This document shows, piece by piece, positions 1 to 11,363 of a stretch of 64,000 nt of DNA; position 1 is the stretch's first letter; each line of letters begins with the position of its first letter. The notes beneath the pieces are model-generated. The model did no database searches. It was not told the origin of the DNA and worked only from the letters and a program-made list of their open reading frames with translations. The translations under genes and the position numbers were made by a program. The stretch is from Panagrolaimus kolymaensis (taxonomy: Eukaryota > Nematoda > Chromadorea > Rhabditida > Panagrolaimidae), in contig JAJQJQ010000002.1 in assembly GCA_028622995.1 (NCBI GenBank), positions 11,780,001 through 11,844,000 on the forward strand, given 5' to 3'.

Positions 1-1844
1 TTTTAAAAAACACCATCGATGTTGGTGACTTATGATGCTAATAATTGTAAAAGAAAAATGAAAAAAAAATTGTTTTGTTTTTTGTTTGAAAAATAAAGGC
101 TTAAAATAGAATAAAGATAAGTGTTCATAAAAAAGAAGTCTTTGAAACTTTAAAAACAAAATGTTTGCAGGATAAATAAAAAATAAAAGTAAGGGAAAGT
201 TAAAAAAAAAAGGTGTCGAAATTTAGCACAATAAAATCGAGAAATGCCTTTTTCGGGTTAAAACAGTAATACAGACCCAAAAAAATGGAAATCTTGAAAC
301 AAAGAATAAATTTAGGAAAAAGATTACCATTTTTGAAAAGAGGGTCCAAAGATTATTTCCTAAAGCTTCTCTAAAACCTCCGTGCAAATCCCTAATTTTT
401 TAATTAGCAAAAAAACATTTAAAAAATTTTCTCACAATTAAAAACCCAAAACTTTCTTTTTCTTGAAAGGACAAAGAAAGAATAAGTAATTACCAATCAC
501 CAACAAAGCTCCTCTAATTTACCAAATTCCGAAAAATTTCGCCAATTTTTGAAATTAACAAAAAAAACTTTAATTTCTTCAGAGATTTCAGCAAAAAAAC
601 AATAATAATAAAAATATAAAAAGCAGAAGCAAAACCAAATAAAATAAATAAACAGAAGGGAAGAAGCTTATGCTAATTTAATCTGATTTATGATTTTGCT
701 TTTTTTACGAACGTTGAGAAAGAAAGGAAAAAAAACAAGTTTTTCATTATAAATAAATCGTCTGCTTTTTTCTTTTTTTAAAGTCGTATTTTAGTTTTAA
801 AATTATTAAATACACATTTTTAAATATACTTTCTTATTTAAAAAAAATAAGGCAAAAGTTTATTCACTTGAATGGAAGAATACAGAGAACAAAAAATATA
901 CAAAAGCAAGAGAGAGTGTAAAGAAACCAAAAAAGAGCAAAAAAATAATCACAGAATGGAAATCGAGTTTCCAGCTACGAACAAAAAAAAATTTAAATTA
1001 TAAAAAACAAAAATTTTATTGTTTTAGTTTTTGAGAAAATACGCTTAAAAAATTTTTGGCACACGCTTTTCAAAATTTTTTTGACCAATGCAAAAAAAAT
1101 AGCAACAGCCTTTTTTGGGCAACTACATACTTGTTTAGTTAGTCTCAGCCACTTAAAAACACTTTTTTAAATTTAAAAAATTTAAAAGTGTCAAATGACG
1201 CAACAACAACACCAACCATAAAAGCCAAAATATATAAATTTCTTAAGTGACAAAAAAAATGTGCGGCGGCGGCTTGCTTTACTTTTTACGAATTTAAAAA
1301 AAAATATTTAGACTTATTTCTTTTTTGTGCAAAAAAAGAGAGAAACATAAGATTTTTAAAAAAAAAATAATAAGCGTGGCAAAAAATAAAAATATGTATA
1401 CTTTCAAACGGAAATTCATGAATATATGTTTTCTAATTTTATATATCCATTTTGGATTTTATTATTTATCGGCATTCAAGTAATTTGTTTCTAAGTAAAA
1501 GTAAAAAAAAGTTTCGAAAACGCAAATTGTTTTAGTTTTAGAATTTAAAAACAAATATAGTAAAAAAAGCAGTAATAAACGTTTATTAAAGAAAAAAAAT
1601 GAAAGCAGTGTAATTTTTATGCTTCAAAATTTACTAAAATTTTTGTGATCAAAAATGTCAAAAAAATCCAAAAATTTGCATTGTTTTTTGTGTCTTTCGT
1701 CATTCATTTTTTTGTCTTCAAAAGAAAAAAGTTTTTTTTTCATTCATTGTCATTGTTGCTGTTTCTTTCGATTGTGTGTGTGTTCGTGAATTCTTCTCTT
1801 CTCTATCATCTTTCTTTTAAAACATATCATCAACAACAAGAAAA
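1..1844. other. AT-rich non-coding flank
   Basis: I see no gene here. It is dominated by A and T runs, and its open frames are short and of low complexity. An inverted repeat around 1159-1190 (CACTTTT...AAAAGTG about an AAATTT core) is probably chance in such sequence. The last 200 bases, rich in CTTTCTTT and TCTTCTCTT, lead into the start codon at 1845 and probably hold the promoter and 5' leader of that gene. Confidence 0.6.
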
Positions 1845-2739
1845 ATGGCTGAAACAAACACAAATCAATCATCATCTGCAGAAAATGGTAGTATTATTAT
1901 TGATAATCCACAACAACAACAAAAGCAACAAGTACGTTACTTTTCTTTATTTTTTTCAAGCTTATCAATTTCTTGTATTCGCTTGCTTTTTTTCGAACCT
2001 TTATCGTTGTTGTTTTGGGACTTTTTTTGATTCTTTGATTAACTTTTTTGGTATAATCCTTTCTTCTTTTTTCCAGAAAGTCTCGGCTACCGTTAATGTT
2101 GAAGCACCAAAACATGTTTTCAATGATAATGATGAAAAGTATCTCTGTTGCTGTGGATGTCATGTCAAATGTGGAGCTAAAGCTATTGCAATATTTGAAT
2201 TCTTTGTTGCTATGATATGTGTAATTTATGCTGCTTCTTCTATTGTAAGTCAAACTGAAGAATATTATTATTTTGTTCCTGTTGGAATTCTTACAATCAT
2301 CATCGTATTCTCTCTTGGTTTAGCTTTATGCTTGAAAAAAGATGGACTTTTTGCTATATATTTTACTGCTACCGTAAGTGTCTTACTTTACTCTGTCTAC
2401 CTATTATGCACGTTTTTTAGGTTCTTCGACTTCTCCTTTCACTGGTATATACAATTTTTGTAATTATGGCAATTTCTGGTCAAAAGAGTGGCAATTATTA
2501 TTATAAAGGTATGTGTTTTATTCTTTCATGCTAAAGATTTTTGGTTTTAAACTGGAATTAGTAATTCAATCATTGATGTTTTAGAATATCCTGCTCTTTC
2601 CATCGCTGTATATATTGGTGAATTTCTCCTTGAATTTGGCGTAACTATTTGGTTCATCACTGTTGTTCGCTTATGTATGAATTATTTTCGTGATTTAAAT
2701 GGTTATTGGAAACGTGTCAGTATTGTATACCACAATTAA
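1845..2739 (+). CDS. Nematode four-TM protein with CCCGCH motif
   Basis: I read four exons (1845-1931, 2077-2373, 2421-2508, 2585-2739), whose phases close to give 208 residues. The start at 1845 gives a Gln/Ser-rich cytosolic head. Next comes a Cys cluster YLCCCGCHVKCGAK and then four hydrophobic segments, roughly residues 60-80, 90-110, 125-145 and 160-180. A CCCGxHVK head before TM1 is typical, as I recall, of a nematode family of LAPTM-like four-TM proteins; no catalytic residues are visible. Related architecture appears in the 27133-28122 gene. An AATAAA signal lies near 2815. The function is unknown, and the family link is from memory. Confidence 0.8.
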
Positions 2740-3988
2740 AGAACATATGTATGGATAATGATAATAATATTTGTATAATTGTATTGTAATGAATTTCTGT
2801 GATTAATAATATGAAATAAATAGAAAGCTTTTCAAGTGATAGGAAGTGTTGTTATTCCAGAGATATGTAAGGCATCAAAGTTCGATAGAAAGTTTAGCTT
2901 GAAAATAGAAGAGGAAAACAGTTGTGGTAATGGTGATTATGATATTCAGATAAAAGACAAACAAGCGAATAAGTTCACCAAAAATATTTAAGGCTAAAAG
3001 TTAACAATCAAAGCCAATTATTCCTTTAGCTGTAGCTGAACCAACGCAACAAACACCAAATGTTTGAAAAAGTATTGCGTTAAATTTGATAGTAAAAAAA
3101 GAATACACATTAATGATTATTCTTGGATTGGAATACATTCGACGACCACACAACATTCCTGATTGAATCAGTGGCTTACTTTACTTTTAACGCGAGCTAT
3201 CACAAATAATTGATGGCAATGTTCCATTTCACTCTTTTTGAAACTCTGTTTTTTTATTCAAGCTTTCTAATTCTTAAATAGAATATTTTTTTAAATTTGT
3301 CCAAATACTTATAAAAAAATAAATGTTCATTTTTAAGTTAAAAAAATCATACAAATAAATAATTTTAGAGAATGAAAAAAGAAGGACGAAATAGTGAATG
3401 GTAGAGAAAAAAACAAAAGCTTGCTTTTTCACGCAACCGCGTCTTCCATTCTTCGATTGATTTTCAATAAATGAAAGCAAAAATATAAAATCATTGGTTT
3501 TTTACCCACAAACTTAAGGTATGTGGAAAAATAGTTTCATGACCAATTTGAAAGAATTGTGTCAATGAAAAAATTATAATTTTTGAATTAGCATTTCTGG
3601 GGTTTATCCGGAGAATGCAAATAAAATAAATATTTTCTTTGCTTTTTTCCCCAATCAAAAAATGCTGAAGTAAAAGGTTTAATTAGCAAATTTAAAACTA
3701 AATTTTTTTGTTGTTGATTATTTTCTAAAAAAAATCTTTACATTGGGGAAATTAAAAAGCATATATTTACTGAAAAATACCTTTCTTATCTTTAATGTTT
3801 ATAAAAAAAACAACAGATTAATTTTTTTTAGCTAAATTTTTCTTTATATAAAAAACACAAATATTTTTTTAAACTTATTTAACTCCTTTTTTTTATCAGA
3901 AGATTGTTTTTTGTTTTTTTCAATAATGGAAGCAGCATAAAAAAAATTTTCTTTCATTTCTTAATTATTTTTGTTTTTTTATTCTAAA
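2740..3988. other. Intergenic with two short orphan open segments
   Basis: No complete gene is seen. A 55-codon open segment without ATG runs 2824-2991 on the plus strand, and a 59-codon one runs 3001-3180 on the minus strand. Both are less A/T-monotonous than their surroundings and could be exon remnants (see findings). The rest, from 3180, is A/T runs. Confidence 0.5.
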
Positions 3989-4564
3989 ATGTTTTCCATC
4001 AAATTTTTAATTTGCTTTTTTGTTGCTATATTTTCTAGTAAGTTATTGAATTTTTTGTTCCAAAATAATTTTTTTTAGTTTCATTCGAAATCATTTTTAT
4101 TTTTAGTTTCATCCGATGCTACTTTTACTTTTCAAAAAGGTCCCGAAGATGTAGTTTCAAAAAGATCCATGAAAACTATGATAACTTTAAATGATGATGG
4201 AAGCCTTTATGGATTTACTGAACTTAAAGCAAGACATGAGATTTTGGGGTTTACGGGTGGTGTGGCAGTAATATGCCATGATAAAAATAAAAATTTACTT
4301 TGGCATGGTTTATGGCATTATTATGGTTTAAATTTATGGTCGTCCATGACCGCGGATTGGAACGAACAAGTTTGTTTTTTAGTTTGTTTGTTTCAAAATA
4401 GTTTAAAAAAATTTTAGGTTCCAACAAAAATTTTGCCAAAAATCCAAGGTTGCATCATAATTCAAAAACATACTCCAAGCAATTTTTTGGAAAAATGGAT
4501 AAAACAAATTTTATGGGATTCTTTTATTGGAAAGGTTCAAAGTATTGGGGCGATGCTAACTTAG
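3989..4564 (+). CDS. Small secreted protein, unrecognised family
   Basis: Three exons (3989-4037, 4107-4369, 4418-4564) close in phase to 152 residues. The first 16 residues, beginning [15 protein letters not shown], form a good signal peptide that crosses intron 1. The mature part has a Gly-rich stretch and a Trp/His/Tyr cluster ([15 protein letters not shown]), one visible Cys near the middle and one in the C-terminal third, and no membrane segment. I do not recognise the family, so the role is unknown. It faces the cathepsin gene tail to tail with about 220 bp between stop codons. Splice sites are GTAAGT and GTTTGT donors with TTTTTAG-type acceptors. Confidence 0.7.
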
Positions 4565-4785
4565 TTTTTTAATGTCCTACCGGAAACACGAAAATTACAT
4601 ATTAGTTATTATTTAATTAATGAAATTTATTATTGAATTTTGTCTCAACAAAAAAGCTATTACAATACCGCGAAAGTTTTATGAATATTTTTTATGTAAA
4701 TTTGCAATCTTTTTTTCAACAAATATTTTTATTTAATTAAACATCCACAAATAATTTCTTTTATAAAACTTTCTGTTTCAATCAT

Positions 4786-6486
4786 TTAATTAATAAATGG
4801 TGCATCAACTTGTAAAGCCATATCACACATATTGATTCCACGTTTAAAACGAACAAAACCATTTTCACCCCAATTAATTCCCCATGAATTTTTAATTATC
4901 CAATAATCTTGTCCAAAACCAATGATCACTAAAGCATGCAATCCTACGGATTGTTCCAAGCAATCATTAACTTCAAGAACTCCAGATTTATAATGCATTA
5001 AAGCATTAGGGCAAATAATGGCTAAAAAAAATTATAAAGGCGGTTAATTAAAGTCTTGACAGGAATGTTTTTAAATTATGGTCTCGTCCAGAAAAAAAAT
5101 TAGTGGTTCCGAAACGAAAATTTTTTAATTTAAAATCTTTCACTTACCAAAAGCCGCAGGGCCTTTATTTGCGATATAAGCAGCAATAACAGTTTCATTG
5201 GCTTCAAGAAAATGATGTCCATCAATAAAAACTCGATCACTAACACTTTTATGACATTTAGTTGTTTCATCAAGATATGGATAACTATCATATGTAACTT
5301 GACCATTATCTCGAACATAATCATAAGCTGTATTAACAAAACCATAATTACATCCTTGTGAAACCCATTCACAATCAACCAATTGTTGCTCGGAAAGATT
5401 CATCAATTTTCGAGTATGAATTGCATATTGAGATTCGATTGCAGCCGTCGAAGAAAATGCCCAACATGAACCACAATCTTCTGCAAAAAATAATAATTTG
5501 ATTGGGGTTAGCAAAAAAAAAATTATAAAATATATGTATAACAAATATTAACTGTCAAATTTGCATAAATTTTTTTTTTTTGCAAAAAATTATGCATATT
5601 TTTTTTGAATGAAGATTTTTTCCAAAAAAAGTTTAGTCAAGTTTCAGACACTTTTGAAACTTTGTATCAGAAATCCACCCAAAAAGAGATTTACTAATTT
5701 TGGTGGGATTAAATCTTTTTTATTCCATCAAAAAATTTCCTTTTTCTGAAACATGGTTTTGAAAAACAATTTCACAAAAAACATGAAATCTCTAACCAAC
5801 TATATTCGATTAAGTTTTTTGGGTTTAGTTTAAATTTTCGAGATTTTTTTTCCGCTTTTTGGCTCTAATCTTTTTTTCTTCTTTGTGTGGTTTCTAGAAT
5901 TAAAACCCCCAAACAACTAACTAACTTACTTTGATCTTTGATGCTAGTAACCACGTTTTTTTGTCTCCAATCAAAATATGTTGGAATTGTATCAAGTTCT
6001 TGTGGGGTTGGTTTATATTCAACATGACTATCCGACGGAGGTTTTGAGGAGCGAAGGGAAGTGCCTTTTGGAATTAACATCTAAAAAAATAATTTCTAAC
6101 ATCGCCAAAAAAAAATTTTTTATAAAAAAAATGGCAAACTTTTTGATGAAATTCTTCTTTGGTCCAAGTTGCAAATTTAGTGATTCCAAAAGTTGCGGAA
6201 GGATATTTTTTATTTAAATTTTCAATTTCAATTAAATTTTCTTTAAAAATTTCAAAACGGTTCATTCGTTCTTCAGCGGATTTAAACTTTGGTAAATAAC
6301 TAAAAAATAAAATAAAAATTTCTGATATGCATTTAGGAATTGGAGTTTTTTTGTTGCAAAAACTTACGTAAATTCATATTCCAAAAATGCTGAATATTCT
6401 TTGGAATTTGTTAATGGAGTCGATAAACAAATTACACCCAAGCTTATTAAAGCCAAAGCAATTAAGGGATTGTTATCGTTGAACAT
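4786..6486 (-). CDS. Cathepsin L-like papain-family cysteine protease
   Basis: Five exons (6368-6486, 6140-6299, 5930-6080, 5148-5480, 4786-5021) give 332 residues, the usual preprocathepsin L length. The order is signal peptide (residues 1-23), I29 inhibitor propeptide (ERFNIN-like, about 35-100), then the C1A peptidase. Active-site residues are visible: oxyanion Gln143 in KDQ, nucleophile Cys149 in CGSCWAF, His283 in [11 protein letters not shown] and Asn299 in IKNSWG. The intron between exons 3 and 4 splits the KDQ/KDCGSCW block. This is a secreted or lysosomal protease for digestion or protein turnover. His283 sits in GLHA where many family members have NHA, but all catalytic residues are present. 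The exact cathepsin subtype is not certain. Confidence 0.92.
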
Positions 6487-7414
6487 CAATTTTTCAATTT
6501 ATGAAAAAAATTATTACCTAAAAATCAGTACATTATTTTAATATTAAAAAATTAGACGATGCTTTTAAGATTTTAGAGACCAATAAAAAAAAAATAAAGA
6601 AAAGTAAGCAAAATTATTAAACTTCTTAAAAAAACTTTTGTGTTGAAAATCTTTTCACGGTTCATTCCTCTCCATTTTTTTTCTTCTGGAAATGGTAACC
6701 TTTGTTTGGAAAAATTAAGAAAAGAAAAGATAAAAATGGTAGAAAAAAAGTCATAAATTTTATTTTATATTTACAACAATAAAGTTTGGTTCTTTTGGTT
6801 CTTCAACACATCAAAAAAGAATAAACCTAGCCTTGTATACATATTTTTTTTTTGCTGATGTTAGCTCTTTTTTTTATTATCTTTCTCAAGCTCCTGTTCT
6901 TTTGACAAGTTACCGTTTGCATTTGATTTTTTTCTTTGATAACAGAAGATTAATTTTTTCTTTTCATTTTTTGATTAGAAACAATGAATTCCTTTTTTTG
7001 ATTCTTTGAACCTTTATTGATTTTTATTTATCAAAGAAACTTTTACCTTTTATTTTTAAAAAAAACCAAAAAAATAATTTTAAACACTGAAAATAAAATA
7101 TTGCTGATTTAAGCTATCAGATTATTATTCCAAAACGATTAAATAATGGCCATACAGCAAAAATGAAACATAAAATATATTTAAGATTAAAAAACCCAAA
7201 TCTTTATTTTTATAAGCAAAGTTTTAAGATAAAATAAAAAATTGTAAAAAAACTTTTTAGGGTTTTTAGAATAAATTCTATAAATACAGAAACAATTGAA
7301 TATATATATATGCCTTTCATGCCCAGTCTAAATCAAACAGATAAAAATCAGGATAACTAGACATTGGAACAAGTTGAATAGACCTTTTCAATAAGCAAAA
7401 AATTAAATATAAAA
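6487..7414. other. Intergenic, no gene seen
   Basis: This is an AT-rich gap between two minus-strand genes. It should contain the promoter of the protease gene (side near 6500) and the 3' UTR of the cation transporter (side near 7400). I see no RNA gene or supported open frame. Confidence 0.5.
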
Positions 7415-8876
7415 TTAATTAAATTTTTTTAAATGTTCATCTCCATCAAGTTTATAATCACAATGGACGAAAGCCCTTTCAACGTATGGCAATCGCTCCA
7501 CTTTAGTTTGTAAACTTTCAGAAATATCATGACTTTCAAAAAGTGAAAGTGAGCCATCCATTAGAACATGAATTTCAACCAAAAAATTTGCACCCAAATG
7601 ATATGCATAGATCATATCGATAGCTTGAATCTTTTCATGATGGGTCATAGCTATTCGAGAAATGCGATTTATAAATTCCGCGGTTGCTGTTCGACCAATT
7701 AAAAGTGGAACTTGTTCTTTCGCGGTGCCAAACCAATTAATAATTATATAGCCTCTGAAAATATTTAAGGAATTTAAATTAGAAAATTTGATTAAGTTTT
7801 TTTAGAATTTCTTGAAAAAAAAATGGTTTTAAATCAAAAAAAAGTTGTCTCGAATGGAAAATTAATAATAAATAAATTTTTGAGTTATTAATTTCTTTTT
7901 TTCTGAAGTTTAGTGTTTTTTTTTTGTTGAAAAAATTTAGGATTACTTACGAAACAAGATAAGCTCCAATGGGATCACAATATTTCCAATATTTTTGTCC
8001 TGCATAAGCTCCACCTAAAGCCACTATATTTGTAATTATATCATTTAGTTGATCTTGAGCTAATAATTTTGATGATAAAGTTTGTTGTCGCCGACATAAA
8101 AGGAATAGGAATACTTTAGCAGCGGTACTTGCGACAATAATTAATAAAGTTTCAATATCAACGATTGGATTGAGCTAAAAATTAAATAATTTGAAAAAAA
8201 ATTTTGAATAAATTTATTTTTGGTGTTTATAAACTTACCGTATCATCTATAATAGCCATAGTAGCTTCATAACAAACCATAATATTTGCAAATATCATAA
8301 TCATAGCAACTATTAAAACTGCTAAAGGCTCAAGTCTGTAAAACAATTTTTTTTATTATAAATCAACTTTTTCAGCAAAATTACCGAGTTCGGCCAATTG
8401 GATATTCATTTGGATTAGTTTTATCAATGGATTTTAATGCCGCCCAAATCACTCCTGAACATGTTATATCCATTACACTATCAACCACCGAACTAATAAT
8501 GGATAATGAATGAGAAAGATATGCTGCAACAAGTTTAGCAAGAATGATGAGAATATTAATTCCCAAGGTGGCTTTAGCAAGAATATCATCCCATCGCTAA
8601 AAATATAATAGCTTTTATTTTATTTTTAAACTTTTTTTGAAAAAAGAATTGCAAAAAGGAATTATTTTTAAAAAATAATTTAAGAAATAAACTCACAGCT
8701 TTTGAATCTCTATCTTCTTGATTCAAGCGTTGATGATCTTCATGATCTCTTTGTAGAATCACTTCATCTTCATCATGACATTCTTGAATATATTTTTGTC
8801 GTTTATAAAATGCAATCAAAGCTTGCTTATTTTTTCGTTGACGATAATAATCACAAAATGGAAAATTAAGAATCAT
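7415..8876 (-). CDS. Cation diffusion facilitator (Mn/Zn efflux type)
   Basis: Five exons (8697-8876, 8385-8596, 8239-8335, 7951-8174, 7415-7754) close to 350 residues. I chose ATG at 8876 because the frame upstream offers only a TTG. A charged N-terminal segment (FYKRQKYIQECHDEDEV) precedes the transmembrane domain. TM2 carries the metal site D99-S-V-M-D103, and a later helix carries NDIITN, matching the eukaryotic MTP8-11/ERD-like branch. The C-terminal cytosolic domain (about 260-350) has the usual HxxH..F..H..H character. DxxxD in TM2 suggests Mn2+ rather than Zn2+, by analogy with plant Mn-CDFs; this is inference. The likely role is metal efflux or loading of secretory or lysosomal compartments. 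Confidence 0.9.
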
Positions 8877-11363
8877 TTTTTTAATATTTATAAAAGTTTT
8901 TAAAAATTTAAAAAGTTCCAAGCCGTTGAAAAAAATTATGTTAAAAAACGAAAGAAAGGAAAAATATTGATTAAAAAGAAAATTGTTTTTATCAACAAAA
9001 TAAACTTGAAGAATAAATATAGAACATTAAAGTATGGAAAATGAGTCAATAGATAAAGAAAAATAAAGCAGCAACAACATAAAAAAAAACAATTAATGAC
9101 GAGGTGATCTTTATTTATTTAAAAAATCTGCTTATGTGTGTTTAGGAGTATTTTGAAATATTTAAATATTCGATGATTTTTATAAGTAATGTTCGATCGA
9201 AAAAAATTTAAATGGCTATAGATCTTTTTAATTTTGCAAACCTTAATTTTCTAAATATTGGATGTCAATCAATCCAAACAACAAAACTCCGAATTAAATA
9301 AATAAAAACAAAGAAAAAAAATTTGCAATTAAAGAAAATTTGGCAAAAAATTGTTTAAATTTATCACAAGAAGAGTAAGGAATACTTGATACTGTAAAGA
9401 GCATCTTGAAAAGAAAAATGCAACAAATTTTGGTTTATTCAGAAATAATTGTATTGATTCTTGAGCCAATAAAAGAAGAGCCTTTACCAACATAGAACTC
9501 AAATTTTTTTATGAAAAATATTAAAAGTATTGTTTTGCTATGAATAAAGTTTGCATTTTTGTTATAATTTCAATGTATATTGATTGGGTTTCTGATGTCC
9601 GTAAACTTGTTTAAAAAATGAAAACATAGCATTAAAAAAACTCATTTGTTGTACCCACACTTTTTTTAAAATTTTATTTTATTGTTCTGTCGCTGAATTT
9701 TTTTTTCTTGTCTCTGCTACTCTTCTGTGCCGGTGTTCATTTTTTTTATTTTCTTATTTTCTTATTTCTTCGTCTTTATCGCCGCAGGTGTCGTCTCGCT
9801 TTAAAAAAAAAAGAAGCATAAAGCTTTTCTGCTGTCTCCCACTTCAAAAAAAAATAATTTTTTTTTGCTTCACTTTTTGGCTAATTTGCTTTTGCCTCTT
9901 TTATGCTATTTTTTTTTTTGACACAAAAAACGATGGCATTCGTCGACAACGACAACGACAACTGTGATTTTTTTTATGCCTCCTTGTCTCTCATTCCAAA
10001 AAACATTTTTCTTCTTTGCTTTGCTTTTTACGTTTTTTGTTTTGTTTAACTTTGCTCAATCTTTAGACTTGACTTAAGCTAGAAAAAAATACATTTTTTT
10101 CATTTAAACAAATTAATCCTGTGAACTTTTTCTCAGTGTCTTTTTTTATGTGTGGTTTACCTAAAAAAATTCTATTTTTATTTATTCATTTAAATTTTTT
10201 TTCCAAATGTTGTTTTTAAATCGAAAAAATTGTCCGTCTCGAAGAAGAAAAAAATGGATAGAAATTTTAGGATTAAAAAATCTTTCGCTCATTTCGAGAC
10301 TAAAGTTTCCATATCAAATTTCGTAGCCTAAACGCATTTTTGATTATCAAAGGGATTTTTCGAAAAACCTTTACAAATTTTACAAATGACGCTTGTTGTG
10401 AAGCAAACAAAAAAGCGAAAAGGGTTCACATTTAAGAAAAGTAATTTGATCTGTCTGGATTTTGTTTAGTTTGCTTGAAAAAATCGATTTTTACCTTAGA
10501 AGCAGGCAGGCTTATTCTAATCTTATCGTTCCATTTTCGTTGGGATTATTTTGAGCCTTGATTAATTTATTGAAAAAGCTTATAAAAATTTTAAAATCTT
10601 TAATAAACAAAACTTTTAGAAAATGATCGTAGTTTTTATTTTTTTATCATTTTTGATAAATTTGTATTTTCTTTTTCTTCTTCTTCTGCATTTGCCATAC
10701 ATCAAATCTTTTCTGTCTCATTTAATCAAAAGTTATAATTGCTTATTATTATTTTCTTTAAAGAAAGTAAGCCTCTTTTTAACTTTTGTTTTATTATTTT
10801 CTTTTCTTTCTTTTTTTGTTTGCCACAAAAATCAAAGAGGAGTCATTTTTAAAATAAAAGAAATAAAAATTTTGTTGTCAAAGAGTGAGAAAAAGTTTTG
10901 ATCGATTGTGGCACCTTTCTTTTTTGCTTTGCTTTTCTTACTTTTTTTCAAAATAATAAATTTTCATTTGACTTTTTTTTGCATTCATCGCTGCAAAGCT
11001 TCAAAACAATTGTTTTCCTTTACTCTATTATTTTCTTTTTTATTTAATTGCAAATCCAACTTTTTTTTTGTTTGAATGAAGGAATCTCATTAAAAAGAAA
11101 AAACGGCATTAATGAATGTCTCTTTTTTTTAAGTGCGTGTTTTAATTGTTTCAAATTAAATTTTCCTTTTTTTTTGCAAATTTGAGAAATAAAATTTTTT
11201 TAGAATTAGCAATAGATGGCTCTTACTTTGGTGCATTTATAAACTTAATTTTGAATTTTGTTAAAAACATTTCAAAGGAAATTGGAGTCTTACAACGGAA
11301 ACAGGTCTCGAAGTGAAATTCATTATTTACACGAAAAATTGAAAACTTTAGTGAAAATCAAAA
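8877..11363. other. Long AT-rich region upstream of the K+ channel
   Basis: I find no supported gene in 2.5 kb. A hydrophobic frame at 10623-10901 (IFLSFLINLYFLFLLLL...) is what T-rich DNA encodes by chance. Patches near 9700-9990 (GTGCCGG, ATCGCCGCAGGTGTCG, CGTCGACAACGACAACGAC) are richer in G and C than the surroundings and lie 1.4-1.7 kb before the channel start codon. They may be regulatory or a 5' non-coding exon. The region must hold the divergent promoters of the transporter and the channel. Confidence 0.5.

Noticed and set aside
1159..1190. Inverted repeat around AAATTT
   Set aside because: Short, A/T-only core; expected often by chance in this composition.
3661..3700. GGTTTAATTAGC near 3678 resembling a spliced leader
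   Set aside because: It diverges from SL1 after ten bases and is followed by no donor, Sm site or hairpin.
10623..10901. 92-codon hydrophobic open frame
   Set aside because: Phe/Leu/Ile-rich product of T-rich DNA with no splice context or family resemblance.
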